NCBI GenBank assembly: GCA_015099395.1 | Contig: AP024096.1 | Location: 7,791,485-7,855,484 of the forward strand | Reading direction: 5' to 3' | Origin: Ktedonobacteria bacterium brp13 | GTDB lineage: Bacteria; Chloroflexota; Ktedonobacteria; Ktedonobacterales; Ktedonobacteraceae | DNA length: 64,000 bases | Shown: one piece after another, positions 44,478 to 52,964 of the stretch | How positions within the stretch are numbered: the first letter of the stretch is position 1 | Layout: each line of letters begins with the position of its first letter | Position numbers and translations under genes: made by a program | Notes under the pieces: model-generated | What the model saw: only the letters and a program-made list of their open reading frames with translations | Told to the model about the DNA's origin: nothing | Databases searched by the model: none

Positions 44478-46768
44478 TGAATCAAACCCAGACCCAAAAA
44501 CAGGCTTCTCATCCTACGGCTAGGCGAGTGAACTTTAGTGACGACAATCGTGCTTTACATCTGCAAATGTTTTTCCAGTGGTTGCCAGAAGAATTCCACG
44601 AGATCCCGCCCATTGACTGGACTCAACTTCCGAGTAGGGTTATGGGTACTCTCGTGAACGCAGTTGGAAAAAGTCCTTTTGCTGGAGCCCTTGCCATAGC
44701 TGCTGTTGCAGGATTGGGGTCTACAAAAGAGGCTGCTTTGCGTAGACAACTGGCCGAGATAAACAGCCTCCTCAACGATGTAAGAGCCTCCTGTGGGGTT
44801 CACTGCGTTGCCGAACTTACAAGCGATGTTTGGAGAAGATTCATAATTGAGAAAGAGCATGCTCCAAAGGATTACTATCACTTTGTGGCATATGGAGCAC
44901 TCACAGAAGCGCATCTGCCAGACTATCTAGAAGAGCTCAATCCGCACCAGTATGCACGTATTGAACCCCATGTGCTTCCTCGCCTTCCAAGAAAGTTTCG
45001 TCAGCAGTATCTGCCAACGGCAGCACATCGTGAAAGAGAAAAACGGCAACGCAAAGGAAAAAGCGATATCCTGGCCCCATTGCATACATTACTAGTCGCT
45101 CTTGTCCAGCTTCGCAAACAGAGCACGCAGAGGCTTTGGGCCGCCTACCATGAGGCACTCGCGCAAGCTCAAGCATCTGATGTAGAGCTTCCGCTCTCCT
45201 TTTCCTACGAGGATGAATTGGTAATGGTGAATCGTGAAGCTCAAACAGTCGCAGATATCCGCTTGACGAAGCGATCGGTCACCTTACGTTTTATGCTCTG
45301 GGACCCGCAATCATGGGTAAAAAAGCATCCAGAAGACTACCAGCGATGCACCAAAGGTGCTGCCAAATATGGGCAAAAGAGATTTTCGAAGCAACAGTTC
45401 TTTGTCCAATGTTTGAATCCCGCCGAGGAACTGCTCTGGTTTGGTGACCTCGTCAAATATCGGCTCTTTCATGCCATACAACCTCTGAACATTACGCTAG
45501 AGGATGCACAACAGAGACAGCGGATTCTTGCCCAATTTGGAACAGTCCAAGGGCTGGCATGTTCGCGTGATGGTATTCTGACACCTGGGCACGACTTTAC
45601 CATCACCCTTTCAAACGCTATTGCACGTACAAATGCCCTTCTCTTTGATGCTGAATCGCTCTGTCGGGGAGCACTTTTTGCGTCAGCTCTGGCCATTCTG
45701 GCCCTGACAAACGGCAGTCGTATGTGCGAATTACTCCAGGTCAGTGCAGATCGCTTCAAGGCTCGACCCTATGTTGTCAGGTCTGATGAGCAGCCATCTG
45801 GAGAAGAACGAGTGATGCATTTGCAACACCTCTTGCCAAAGGGGAAATTCACGGAGGCAGAGCGTAAGCTCTTTCCAATCAGCGATGGTGCTCGGGAATT
45901 ACTCCGCGAAGTCGCTGGGGAACTCCGTCGAGCGCATGAAAACCATATTCCAGTAGTTCAACCTCATAGATACAATACAAAGAGGGAAGAACTCTCTGCT
46001 GAGCGATATCTTTTTCAATGGGATGCCACTCCTGATGGAAAATTAGGAGTTTTTTCTCCCGAAGATGTCACAAACCTCCTGCGCTTTATCTTGCATGGTC
46101 TGGAATTTTATACCAAAGAAGGGGAACCTTTCTCGGTATCGGTGCATCTGTTGCGCCATGTTATGGCGACTGTAGCTCGTCATGAACACGGCGTACCAAT
46201 AGAGGCGGTAGCGCGTGTGCTTCACCATGAATGCCGGCCAGGCATCGTGCCCGTATCAACTGCGTACTATAGTGAAGAAACAGAGGATCAAGCATGGGTA
46301 GCCTTTGCTTCGTTTCAAACGAATCTGGAAGTGCGCGCTGCCTCATTGCTGGTGGAGTGGCCGAGTACCCAGGAGATCGCTGATATGGACGAGGGGCTTC
46401 GCGAGAGTTTCGAGCGCTGGCATACGTTGCTCGAAACGGCCTTCGGCTTCTGTGGAAATATCGACCTGTGCCCACGCGGTTACAATCGCACATTGTGCAT
46501 CGGCTGTCCCCATCTGGTCGTTGATCCTCGAAAACGCAAGAATGTCCTGCATTGGCTGGGCGTGTATATGAGGCTTGCCGAGGAACTGGAAGCAGCGGGA
46601 AATGAGGTTGATGCGCGCCAGTATCGCCTGCTGGTGCGCGATCTGGAGAAACATCTCAAGAATATGGAGTTCCTCCAGGCTGCCATTGATGATGGAACGC
46701 GTCGCCCCATCTTTCTTCTGCAGCCAGCCACTTCATGCGAGGGAGTCATTGTCGATGCGCAAGCGTAA
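44477..46768 (+). CDS. Tn554 TnpB-like tyrosine recombinase
   Basis: 763 residues. N-terminal half is helical and variable. The C-terminal catalytic part shows tyrosine-recombinase residues: Arg in LTNGSRMCELL (near 415), HLLRH box (near 557-561), and Tyr in STAYYSEE (near 597-598). A zinc-ribbon-like end follows, FCGNIDLCPRGYNRTLCIGC. This layout matches TnpB of Tn554-like transposons, which act with TnpA and TnpC. The ATG at 44477 has GGAGG 7 nt upstream and overlaps the previous stop by one base (TGATG). Confidence 0.82.
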   Translation: MNQTQTQKQASHPTARRVNFSDDNRALHLQMFFQWLPEEFHEIPPIDWTQLPSRVMGTLVNAVGKSPFAGALAIAAVAGLGSTKEAALRRQLAEINSLLNDVRASCGVHCVAELTSDVWRRFIIEKEHAPKDYYHFVAYGALTEAHLPDYLEELNPHQYARIEPHVLPRLPRKFRQQYLPTAAHREREKRQRKGKSDILAPLHTLLVALVQLRKQSTQRLWAAYHEALAQAQASDVELPLSFSYEDELVMVNREAQTVADIRLTKRSVTLRFMLWDPQSWVKKHPEDYQRCTKGAAKYGQKRFSKQQFFVQCLNPAEELLWFGDLVKYRLFHAIQPLNITLEDAQQRQRILAQFGTVQGLACSRDGILTPGHDFTITLSNAIARTNALLFDAESLCRGALFASALAILALTNGSRMCELLQVSADRFKARPYVVRSDEQPSGEERVMHLQHLLPKGKFTEAERKLFPISDGARELLREVAGELRRAHENHIPVVQPHRYNTKREELSAERYLFQWDATPDGKLGVFSPEDVTNLLRFILHGLEFYTKEGEPFSVSVHLLRHVMATVARHEHGVPIEAVARVLHHECRPGIVPVSTAYYSEETEDQAWVAFASFQTNLEVRAASLLVEWPSTQEIADMDEGLRESFERWHTLLETAFGFCGNIDLCPRGYNRTLCIGCPHLVVDPRKRKNVLHWLGVYMRLAEELEAAGNEVDARQYRLLVRDLEKHLKNMEFLQAAIDDGTRRPIFLLQPATSCEGVIVDAQA

Positions 46769-47282
46769 ACGGGCTGCTCCACCACGCACCGAGCCATACA
46801 GTGAGCAGCAGCTCGCGGGCCTGCGCGGACATGCCCAGGCCCAGAAACAGCAGACACTCAGTCGGCTCGAAGCTGCTATCACTTCGCTCGCTAAGCAGCA
46901 CAAGCAAATCTCTGCCCGCACCATCCGCGAGGAATGCGGTCTGGAATATGCCTCCATTCGCCGTAATCCGGAAGCGCTGCTCCTCTATCAGCAGCACAGC
47001 ACCTTCCTGAAGCAGCAGCGCAAGCAGAAGAAAGCTCCACAGCCTGATACCCTCTCTCCACGCGATCCGTTGCTGGCTTACAAAAAGACAGACCTGATGG
47101 CTCGGGTGCGCAAAGCAGAGGAACTTCTGAAAGCACAAGAACAGCAGTATGCTACACTCCTTCAGGATTACGTCCAGAAAGACATCAAAATCGCCGAGCT
47201 AGAGGCAGAACTGGCTCGGCACCGCCAGTATCTTGAGGGCCTGCGCCTCACCATTCAGCGCCAGGAACATCAGGGGCCGTGA
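46755..47282 (+). CDS. TnpC/DUF6262-like transposon accessory protein
   Basis: 175 residues: basic start, a helix-turn-helix-like part (QISARTIREECGLEYASIRR) and a long coiled coil (VRKAEELLKAQEQQ to YLEGLRLTIQRQ). This is the DUF6262/TnpC pattern found next to Tn554-like recombinases. It overlaps tnpB by 14 bp with GGGAG upstream, so the genes are coupled. Family members help choose orientation or raise transposition frequency. Confidence 0.75.
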   Translation: MRKRKRAAPPRTEPYSEQQLAGLRGHAQAQKQQTLSRLEAAITSLAKQHKQISARTIREECGLEYASIRRNPEALLLYQQHSTFLKQQRKQKKAPQPDTLSPRDPLLAYKKTDLMARVRKAEELLKAQEQQYATLLQDYVQKDIKIAELEAELARHRQYLEGLRLTIQRQEHQGP

Positions 47283-47569
47283 GGCATGCCATGAGAACAC
47301 AGGATCTGTGGACTGCTCTTTCGGCACAGTCCTTTCCTTATCTGCATGAACTCTCCTCGGTAGATCGAGACCGCTTCGTGCTGCTCGACGCCTACCTGCG
47401 CGATTGTCTCGAAGAATGGTGCGCCTCTGGCGGTCAGCTTTCCGCACGCTCTATCGTGCTGCTCGATGACTGTACCCTCACCATCACCAGACGGCCTATC
47501 AGTGTATTTTTAACGTTATCTCGACTCCTTTTTGGCAGAGGCAACAAAGTACACAAAGTATGCTTTTAG
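47279..47569 (+). CDS. Small hypothetical ORF after tnpC, probably truncated
   Basis: 96 residues from a GTG that overlaps the tnpC stop (GTGA); an ATG at 47291 is the alternative. MRTQDLWTALSAQSFPYLHE and DRDRFVLLDAYLRDCLEEWC look like the start of a real protein, but the last 30 residues (RRPISVFLTLSRLLFGRGNK) look like run-on into other DNA. Not recognised; perhaps the fourth gene of the transposon, cut off. Confidence 0.45.
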   Translation: MRHAMRTQDLWTALSAQSFPYLHELSSVDRDRFVLLDAYLRDCLEEWCASGGQLSARSIVLLDDCTLTITRRPISVFLTLSRLLFGRGNKVHKVCF

Positions 47570-47695
47570 AGCCTCTTTTCTTCGTCAGGAAACCATTATC
47601 TAGATAAACATGATTTGGTAAAAGATGTATACTGAGAAGGAAGGAAAAGTCATAACAGCGCTACTTGCGGTTGATGAGGAGAGGTGGAGAGGCGT

Positions 47696-47851
47696 ATGCG
47701 TGTTGTTGAAATTGAGATACAGGACAGCCAAAGGCGTTATGTGGTCATTGATGAGGCTGGCGAGCTTGTTGAACCGATTGTTCGCTATCTGAAATACCTG
47801 GATTGCATCGGCTCAGCTCGTCAGACCCTTCGCTCGTATGCGTTTATGTAG
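47696..47851 (+). pseudogene. Truncated TnpA/integrase N-terminus
   Basis: 51 residues after a good GAGGAGAGG site: a short beta-like start (VVEIEIQDSQRRYVVIDEAG) and the SAM-like core-binding start IVRYLKYLDCIGSARQTLRS with YAF, as in tyrosine recombinases. The frame ends at TAG at once and the catalytic domain is missing. It is on the wrong side of tnpB/tnpC for a normal tnpA-B-C order. Confidence 0.65.
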
Positions 47852-47873
47852 ACACTTTTCTCTTACGCAATGG

Positions 47874-48365
47874 TCAAAGGGACGGCCATTTTTTCAAGAC
47901 TTCGGGAGATTGATACTTTTCAGGCCAGAGAACTACTTGATAGTAATCCTCTCCATCCAAACCATTGACGCTCAGTGTGTTCAATCCACCATAGTAGACA
48001 CGAACACGATAACTTCCTGGCAGTACGGGAAGACGCTTGGCCTCGGGAAAGTAATCCGTACATCCTGCAATCACAATCTGGCCGGAAGGGACTTCCAGGC
48101 TCGCTTCCGCCACGTGATCCCAAACGTCGAAATCATCATCTGGTCGAGTAGCGAGGAGATCAACACGGACAGGAACCGTCATGTTACGTGCCGTGCCAAT
48201 GCCAACGATCCCTGGATCGACGGCAATCATGTGTGTTGTTAATTGTTCTCCCCAATCATCAGGCGTGTCCGTTTCCGCCTGCTCATCTTGCAGATAAAAC
48301 TGGTGATAGTCCGCAAACAAGTTGAGGGTGTATGAGATAAGGGGTTTCATTTCTGGCTCAGACAT
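47874..48365 (-). CDS. Conserved-looking hypothetical protein
   Basis: Function not recognised. 163 residues from ATG 48365, which follows AAGAGGAGAT; the longer frame to 48470 has no site. It is a soluble, acidic, beta-rich protein with motifs that look conserved (YHQFYLQDEQ, GIGTARNMTVPVRV, DVWDHVAEASLEVPSG, GCTDYF and GSYRVRVYYGGL). No signal or membrane segment. It could be an immunity-type or regulatory protein, but nothing in the sequence proves it. It lies in the mobile island between gene relics. Confidence 0.7.
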   Translation of the reverse strand: MSEPEMKPLISYTLNLFADYHQFYLQDEQAETDTPDDWGEQLTTHMIAVDPGIVGIGTARNMTVPVRVDLLATRPDDDFDVWDHVAEASLEVPSGQIVIAGCTDYFPEAKRLPVLPGSYRVRVYYGGLNTLSVNGLDGEDYYQVVLWPEKYQSPEVLKKWPSL

Positions 48366-48590
48366 AGACGGATCTCCTCTTGAAACACACGAAGTGGGAA
48401 GGCGAAGCAACGGCATGCCCACATGTTCTGCCTCCTCGCCTATTCTAATCAGTTGCCTCTGGCCCGTCAATGGGTTCCAGCAAACAACCGCTCGATACGT
48501 TTGATAGGATTATGTAGGCGCTTTTAACCTTGTCTTTTTTTACTCCCATTCATTCCTACGAACCAGTCGTGCGGGCGATGCCACTGCAGA

Positions 48591-48770
48591 GCTTATCTGG
48601 AAGGAGCCGACCTGCGCGGCGTGGATCTTAGGGAAACGCTCCTCAACGGAGCCAACTTGCGTGAGGCGTTGCTGGATGAAGCGACGCTAAATGGGGTTGC
48701 ACTACGTGTGCAACCCCCGAATGGAGTGATTGGGAAAGGTTCCGTTCTCAAGCATCTTGGCGGAGGATAA
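48591..48770 (+). pseudogene. Pentapeptide-repeat protein fragment
   Basis: 60 codons with pentapeptide units A(Y/N/D)LxxADL: AYLEGADLRGVDLRETLLNG and ANLREALLDEATLNGVALR. No start codon or ribosome site precedes it and it runs into the tail of the acetyltransferase gene on the other strand, so it is a 3' remnant. Confidence 0.6.
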
Positions 48771-49257
48771 GCTCCTCGATTTCCGTGCCACGGGCGTTGG
48801 CGTAGCCTCGTCCTTCGCCGCAGATAGTGAAGCCGCATTTCTCCAGGACGCGGCGCGAGGCCAGGTTATCCTTTGCTACGCGGGCAAAGATGGGGCGCAC
48901 TTGCACAATATCCAGGAAGGATGTTAGCGCCTGGGTGGCGATGCCCTGGCCCCAGTAGGACTTGCCAAGCCAGTAGGTAACCTCTGGCCCCTCCATCTCT
49001 TCATCTCGATAGCGAGAGACGCTTCCTGCTACCTGTTCCCCAGAAATAATAGTCTTAATCGTGATGCTCTCATCATTGAGAATCTTCTGCCAATGGTGCA
49101 TAAAGGCTTCGCGGTCAGTTGGGTCTCTGGCTGTAAAGGCCGCCATATAGTTGGCCTCGGGATCTAGTTGCTGCTCGTAAAAAATAGGCAGGTCGTCCGC
49201 GACCACGTCTCGCAGGAGAATCTGCTTGGGTATGGAATTTGGGATGTGCTTGCTCAT
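48748..49257 (-). CDS. GNAT-family N-acetyltransferase (RimJ-like)
   Basis: 169 residues. The acetyl-CoA site is YWLGKSYWGQGIATQAL (Q/RxxGxG/A type), and VAKDNLASRRVLEKCGF is the typical second motif of RimJ/RimL-like enzymes. The substrate, a protein N-terminus, amino sugar or drug, cannot be told. It overlaps the pentapeptide fragment at its 3' end. Confidence 0.88.
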   Translation of the reverse strand: MSKHIPNSIPKQILLRDVVADDLPIFYEQQLDPEANYMAAFTARDPTDREAFMHHWQKILNDESITIKTIISGEQVAGSVSRYRDEEMEGPEVTYWLGKSYWGQGIATQALTSFLDIVQVRPIFARVAKDNLASRRVLEKCGFTICGEGRGYANARGTEIEELILRQDA

Positions 49258-49754
49258 TTTACTGATGCCTTCCTAGCGATTATTCTATCAAGGTCACCAG
49301 ACCCCATAGCGAAAGCTAGGGGCTTATGCCTACACCTTCACCAAGAGCCTGATTATCCAGGCTCTCGAAAGTCGCGACACATGAGGACGGGTGACAGACC
49401 GCTTCAACCAAGCGGTACTTCCTGTAGGAAGTCGCCCCACACGGAAGAGGGTACACAGGTTGAGCTCGTGTACGAAGTGTTCGCTTCCATGCCGATCCGT
49501 GCATGCTGAACAGTCTACTCACGTGCGGGTAACCACGCACACAAACAGTTTCTCTTCCGGGAGAGAAGTGCCTTGAGATGAGTCTGTTCGTAGCTTATAC
49601 TTAGCTATTCTTATTCGCATGAGCGAAAACGGAAGTCGGGAATGCCCCAGCCCTATCCACTAAAGATCAGAAAAACACTGATAGGCCAATTGCTGATCCA
49701 AGCTCCGTGAAGCCACGACTGTCACTGACAGATGCGCCTCACGGGGCTATTTGA
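49258..49754. other. Gene-free stretch
   Basis: About 500 bp with only short shadow frames. No terminator, repeat or RNA gene was recognised. Confidence 0.4.
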
Positions 49755-50081
49755 GCGATCTCGGCCAATTATTTCGGGGGAATATTTTCTACTCCACGAA
49801 ATGTGGTTGGTTGGCTCGTGAATAAGACGTGCTCATGGTTATCCACATCTCACCGCGTGGCCCTGGTTGTTATCGCAGGTGCAGGATATCTGATCTTTAT
49901 TGTCTTACTGACCTGACAGGCTCTTCGCGCACAGTCGATTATTCATCCTGACCTGCTCTCACTGCTTACTTCCGGAGGGCTTTTCAGCATAGCTTTGATT
50001 ATAAGCGCAAGTATCCTTATCCATGGTACTAAAAGAAATGTGAAGCAAGCCTCAGTGTTCGTTGCATCGCATGATAGATAG
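49755..50081 (+). pseudogene. Relic of a small two-helix membrane protein
   Basis: One frame reads NYFGGIFSTPRNVVGWLVNK, then VALVVIAGAGYLIFIVLLT, a TGA stop, and continues QALRAQSIIHPDLLSLLTSG, FSIALIISASILIHG to a second stop. Both halves look like real protein with a membrane helix each. The TGA is where Trp could stand, one base away. No start codon with a ribosome site is present. Confidence 0.45.
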
Positions 50082-50297
50082 TAAAAGTAATTGTATGATA
50101 TGGTTATACCATTGTAATAATACAGTCAAGCGAATGCCAGATACCGAGGGAGCATAAAAAGGGCTTATACTGAACCTACATAGATTTATAGCCACAGTAT
50201 CCAAGATGTTTTCTACTAGAGTAGAGACAAAAATCGCGACTGGATGGAACCTTGAGACGCATAAGAGAATAGTATGTAAACTGAGGGAGAGAAAAGC

Positions 50298-51500
50298 GTG
50301 AAGCAGCAAGGAAGTAGCATGCACAGTGAAATGCCTGTCGATAAAAGGCGCGAGCGTTATGCTCCATTTCTCCTCTGGCTTGTCTGGCTCGTCTGGATAC
50401 CTTTTATGGCACCCGTGCTTTTAGCACTTTTTCGTTCACGCCCGTCGTTACCTGGCTATATTATTCCTCTGACTGGAGTCACAATCTTCTTTGTTCTTTA
50501 CCTGTTCTCTTCACGGCGCTATGCCTACCAACTGGCTATGACGACAGTTGGTACCGTAGATCGGTCAGCCTGGTTAACTATTGCGTTATTAACACTGCTC
50601 AGTGTTGCTCTGACACTTACAAGTGGAAAAGATTGGTTGATCCTTTTTTACTTTACGAGCGGTTATTCTGGTGGTCGGTTGCCAGCCAAACTGGCTCTGT
50701 ATACGATCAGTACGCTTCTGATCATTGCCATTATTGCTGGAATACTTATCAATGTAAGTTGGCTGGGTATTATGCAAGCGGTTGGTTATGTCGGTGCTAT
50801 TGGTATCCTTATTATCGGTATTATGCGTTCGATTATGTCCAGCCTGGAGCTCCATGCAGCGCGTGAGGAGATTGCCTATCTCGCTGTAATCAATGAGCGG
50901 CTGCGTATCGCTCGCGATCTGCATGATCTTTTGGGTCATAGCCTCTCGTTGATTGCCTTAAAAAGCGAGCTTGCTGGACGGTTGATCACGATTGCGCCAG
51001 AAAGAGCTGTTAGCGAGGTTGGTGATATCGAGAAGGTGGCGCGGACGACGCTGCAGGAGGTACGTGAGGCTGTTTCGAGCTATCGTCAACCAACGCTAGC
51101 AAGCGAACTCCAGGGTGTACAAGAGTTGCTGAGCGTGACAGGTATTGGCTATCACTATGACGGAGATGTACATAGCCTTGATGCGCTTACGGCTACCGTG
51201 GAGGTCCTATTAGCCTGGGTTGTACGCGAGGGTGTGACAAATATTGTTCGTCATAGCCATGCCCAGCAGTGCACGATTCGCGTGACACGAAATAAGCAGG
51301 AGATCTGTGTCGAGATCATTGATGATGGTATGCTAATCCCTGCCATTCCTTCAATGTCCACTGAACGTGTTGGACATGGAGGCAATGGTCTGCGGGGATT
51401 GACTGAACGGGTGAGCACCCTGGGCGGACGGTTAGAAGCAGGCGCTCAACGCGAGGGTGGGTATCGTCTCGCTGTCTGGGTGCCACTTACACACAAATAA
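50298..51500 (+). CDS. DesK/NarX-type sensor histidine kinase
   Basis: 400 residues with about five N-terminal membrane helices (to residue ~175) and almost no external domain, then HisKA_3 with RLRIARDLHDLLGHSLS (His near 209) and HATPase with VVREGVTNIVRHSHA and GNGLRGLTERV. The lack of a sensor domain resembles kinases such as DesK that sense the membrane itself. GTG start after GGGAGAG. Paired with the next gene, 23 bp on. Confidence 0.92.
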   Translation: MKQQGSSMHSEMPVDKRRERYAPFLLWLVWLVWIPFMAPVLLALFRSRPSLPGYIIPLTGVTIFFVLYLFSSRRYAYQLAMTTVGTVDRSAWLTIALLTLLSVALTLTSGKDWLILFYFTSGYSGGRLPAKLALYTISTLLIIAIIAGILINVSWLGIMQAVGYVGAIGILIIGIMRSIMSSLELHAAREEIAYLAVINERLRIARDLHDLLGHSLSLIALKSELAGRLITIAPERAVSEVGDIEKVARTTLQEVREAVSSYRQPTLASELQGVQELLSVTGIGYHYDGDVHSLDALTATVEVLLAWVVREGVTNIVRHSHAQQCTIRVTRNKQEICVEIIDDGMLIPAIPSMSTERVGHGGNGLRGLTERVSTLGGRLEAGAQREGGYRLAVWVPLTHK

Positions 51501-51523
51501 GGAATGGAGAGGAATAGATAGCG

Positions 51524-52129
51524 ATGATTCGTATTTTGTTAGCTGAAGATCAGTCTATGGTACGTGGTGCACTGGCAGCTTTGCTGACGTTAGAAGGGGA
51601 CATGGAGATTGTGGCTGAAGTTGGACGCGGCGATGAAGTTCTTGTTGTGGCTCGTGCAACTCAGCCTGATGTGGCCCTGTTAGATATTGAGATGCCCGGG
51701 TGTGATGGTATCACTGCTGCTGCTGAATTGCATAACCATCTTCCTGCATGTCGTGTCCTTATCTTAACGACCTTTGGGCGTCCGGGCTATCTGCGTCAGG
51801 CGATGGAGAGCGGAGTGGTAGGTTTTTTGCTCAAAGATGCCCCTTCATCTCAACTAGCGACCGCTATTCGACGGGTCATGGCTGGTGAAAAAGTTGTTGA
51901 TCCAACGTTGGCGATGGTAGCACTCAGTAATGGTAACAATCCATTGACCGAAAGAGAGCGTGCAGTCCTGCTGGCTGCCATTCCAGGCGCAAGCATAGCC
52001 GAGATTGCGGCATCTCTTTTTCTCTCTCAGGGTACCGTTCGCAATTACCTCTCGGTCGCGATCCAAAAGATGGGGACACACAACAGGATTGAGGCTGCCA
52101 ACCTCGCCAAACAGAAAGGCTGGCTTTGA
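51524..52129 (+). CDS. NarL/DesR-type response regulator
   Basis: 201 residues: receiver (LLAEDQSMVRGALAALL; Asp in VALLDIEMPG; Lys in FLLKDAP) and a LuxR-type helix-turn-helix (LTERERAVLLAAIPGASIAE, LSQGTVRNYLSVAIQKM). A GGAGAGGAA site precedes the ATG. Partner of the upstream kinase. Possible lipid genes (desaturase, fabF) lie 4.5-7 kb on, but no shared site was identified. Confidence 0.93.
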   Translation: MIRILLAEDQSMVRGALAALLTLEGDMEIVAEVGRGDEVLVVARATQPDVALLDIEMPGCDGITAAAELHNHLPACRVLILTTFGRPGYLRQAMESGVVGFLLKDAPSSQLATAIRRVMAGEKVVDPTLAMVALSNGNNPLTERERAVLLAAIPGASIAEIAASLFLSQGTVRNYLSVAIQKMGTHNRIEAANLAKQKGWL

Positions 52130-52183
52130 TCTTCTACTCTCTTTGCTTCATCTGCTGCTGTCTACTGTAACAGACAAGGGTGA

Positions 52184-52513
52184 TCAGTGGTTATGAACGG
52201 CTGGATCTTCTACGAGCTTACCATCTCCCCATGCCTGCTCTACTTCCGGTTTGAGCATCTCTTTATTGCTCATTCTTATTTCATAGAGTTGAACTTCTCG
52301 CCCCAGCAATAGCGTCAGATCACTCATATATTGCTTATAGGGAAGAATAAAGGGGCTACTTTGATCCAGCGTCTGGTAATAGGCTCGCGTGCGCGGATCA
52401 TCTGATAGCCACCATTGATTATCGCCGTAACTCTCAAGAATCTCAAGTAACTCTTGATAGGTTGTTGTCCCTGAAGAGATATGTTTCTGTTTCAAGTATT
52501 CTGCATTGTTCAT
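52184..52513 (-). CDS. Small hypothetical protein
   Basis: Not recognised. 109 residues from ATG 52513 with AGAGG 6 nt upstream (the frame to 52564 lacks one). Soluble and acidic, with TYQELLEILESYGDNQWWLS, SDDPRTRAYYQTLDQS and LLLGREVQLYEIRM. The order suggests a compact helical protein. It converges on the response regulator gene and has no operon partner. Upstream, 52514-52910 shows nothing recognisable. Confidence 0.65.
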   Translation of the reverse strand: MNNAEYLKQKHISSGTTTYQELLEILESYGDNQWWLSDDPRTRAYYQTLDQSSPFILPYKQYMSDLTLLLGREVQLYEIRMSNKEMLKPEVEQAWGDGKLVEDPAVHNH

Positions 52514-52910
52514 GCTTTTCCTCTTTCGTACCTGGATCATCATATATTCGTTGTGCGAGATCAAAGGATAGATCTCGTTGTTTTACTCACATTGACCATT
52601 TTTCACTGGCAGTGCACATCATTGAGTCTGGAGTCAGAGAGAGCAATGCAGGATCATGAGGAATATGAAGGGACAGCTACATGCTGGTATAAGAATGGTG
52701 TCCTTTCTCTTTCGCTCGGGGCATACTCGAAGAAAGAGAAATAAGAAAATCTATGAGACTCTTGAAGTATACACTATTTTTTCTATGAATGTAAATATTT
52801 ATCAATGCTTTCATGCCTTATCCAACGTTTTAATTATAAAATGATATACATTATTTTTATAATTTGGAATATCTTTATGAAGTTCACCTCATTCCTTATA
52901 CAGCCCTACG

Positions 52911-52950
52911 TGCAGAAGAGAGATTGGCCATCACTAATTTCTCTTCTGCA
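52911..52950 (-). terminator. Hairpin after the helicase fusion gene
   Basis: Perfect 11-bp arms TGCAGAAGAGA and TCTCTTCTGCA around an 18-nt loop, 15 bp beyond the leftward stop codon. No strong T tract. Confidence 0.5.
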
Positions 52951-52964
52951 TGTGTATATGCGTA

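Noticed and set aside
47838..48242. 134-residue plus-strand frame after the tnpA fragment
   Set aside because: Antisense to the conserved-looking hypothetical gene 47874-48365, which has a strong ribosome site.
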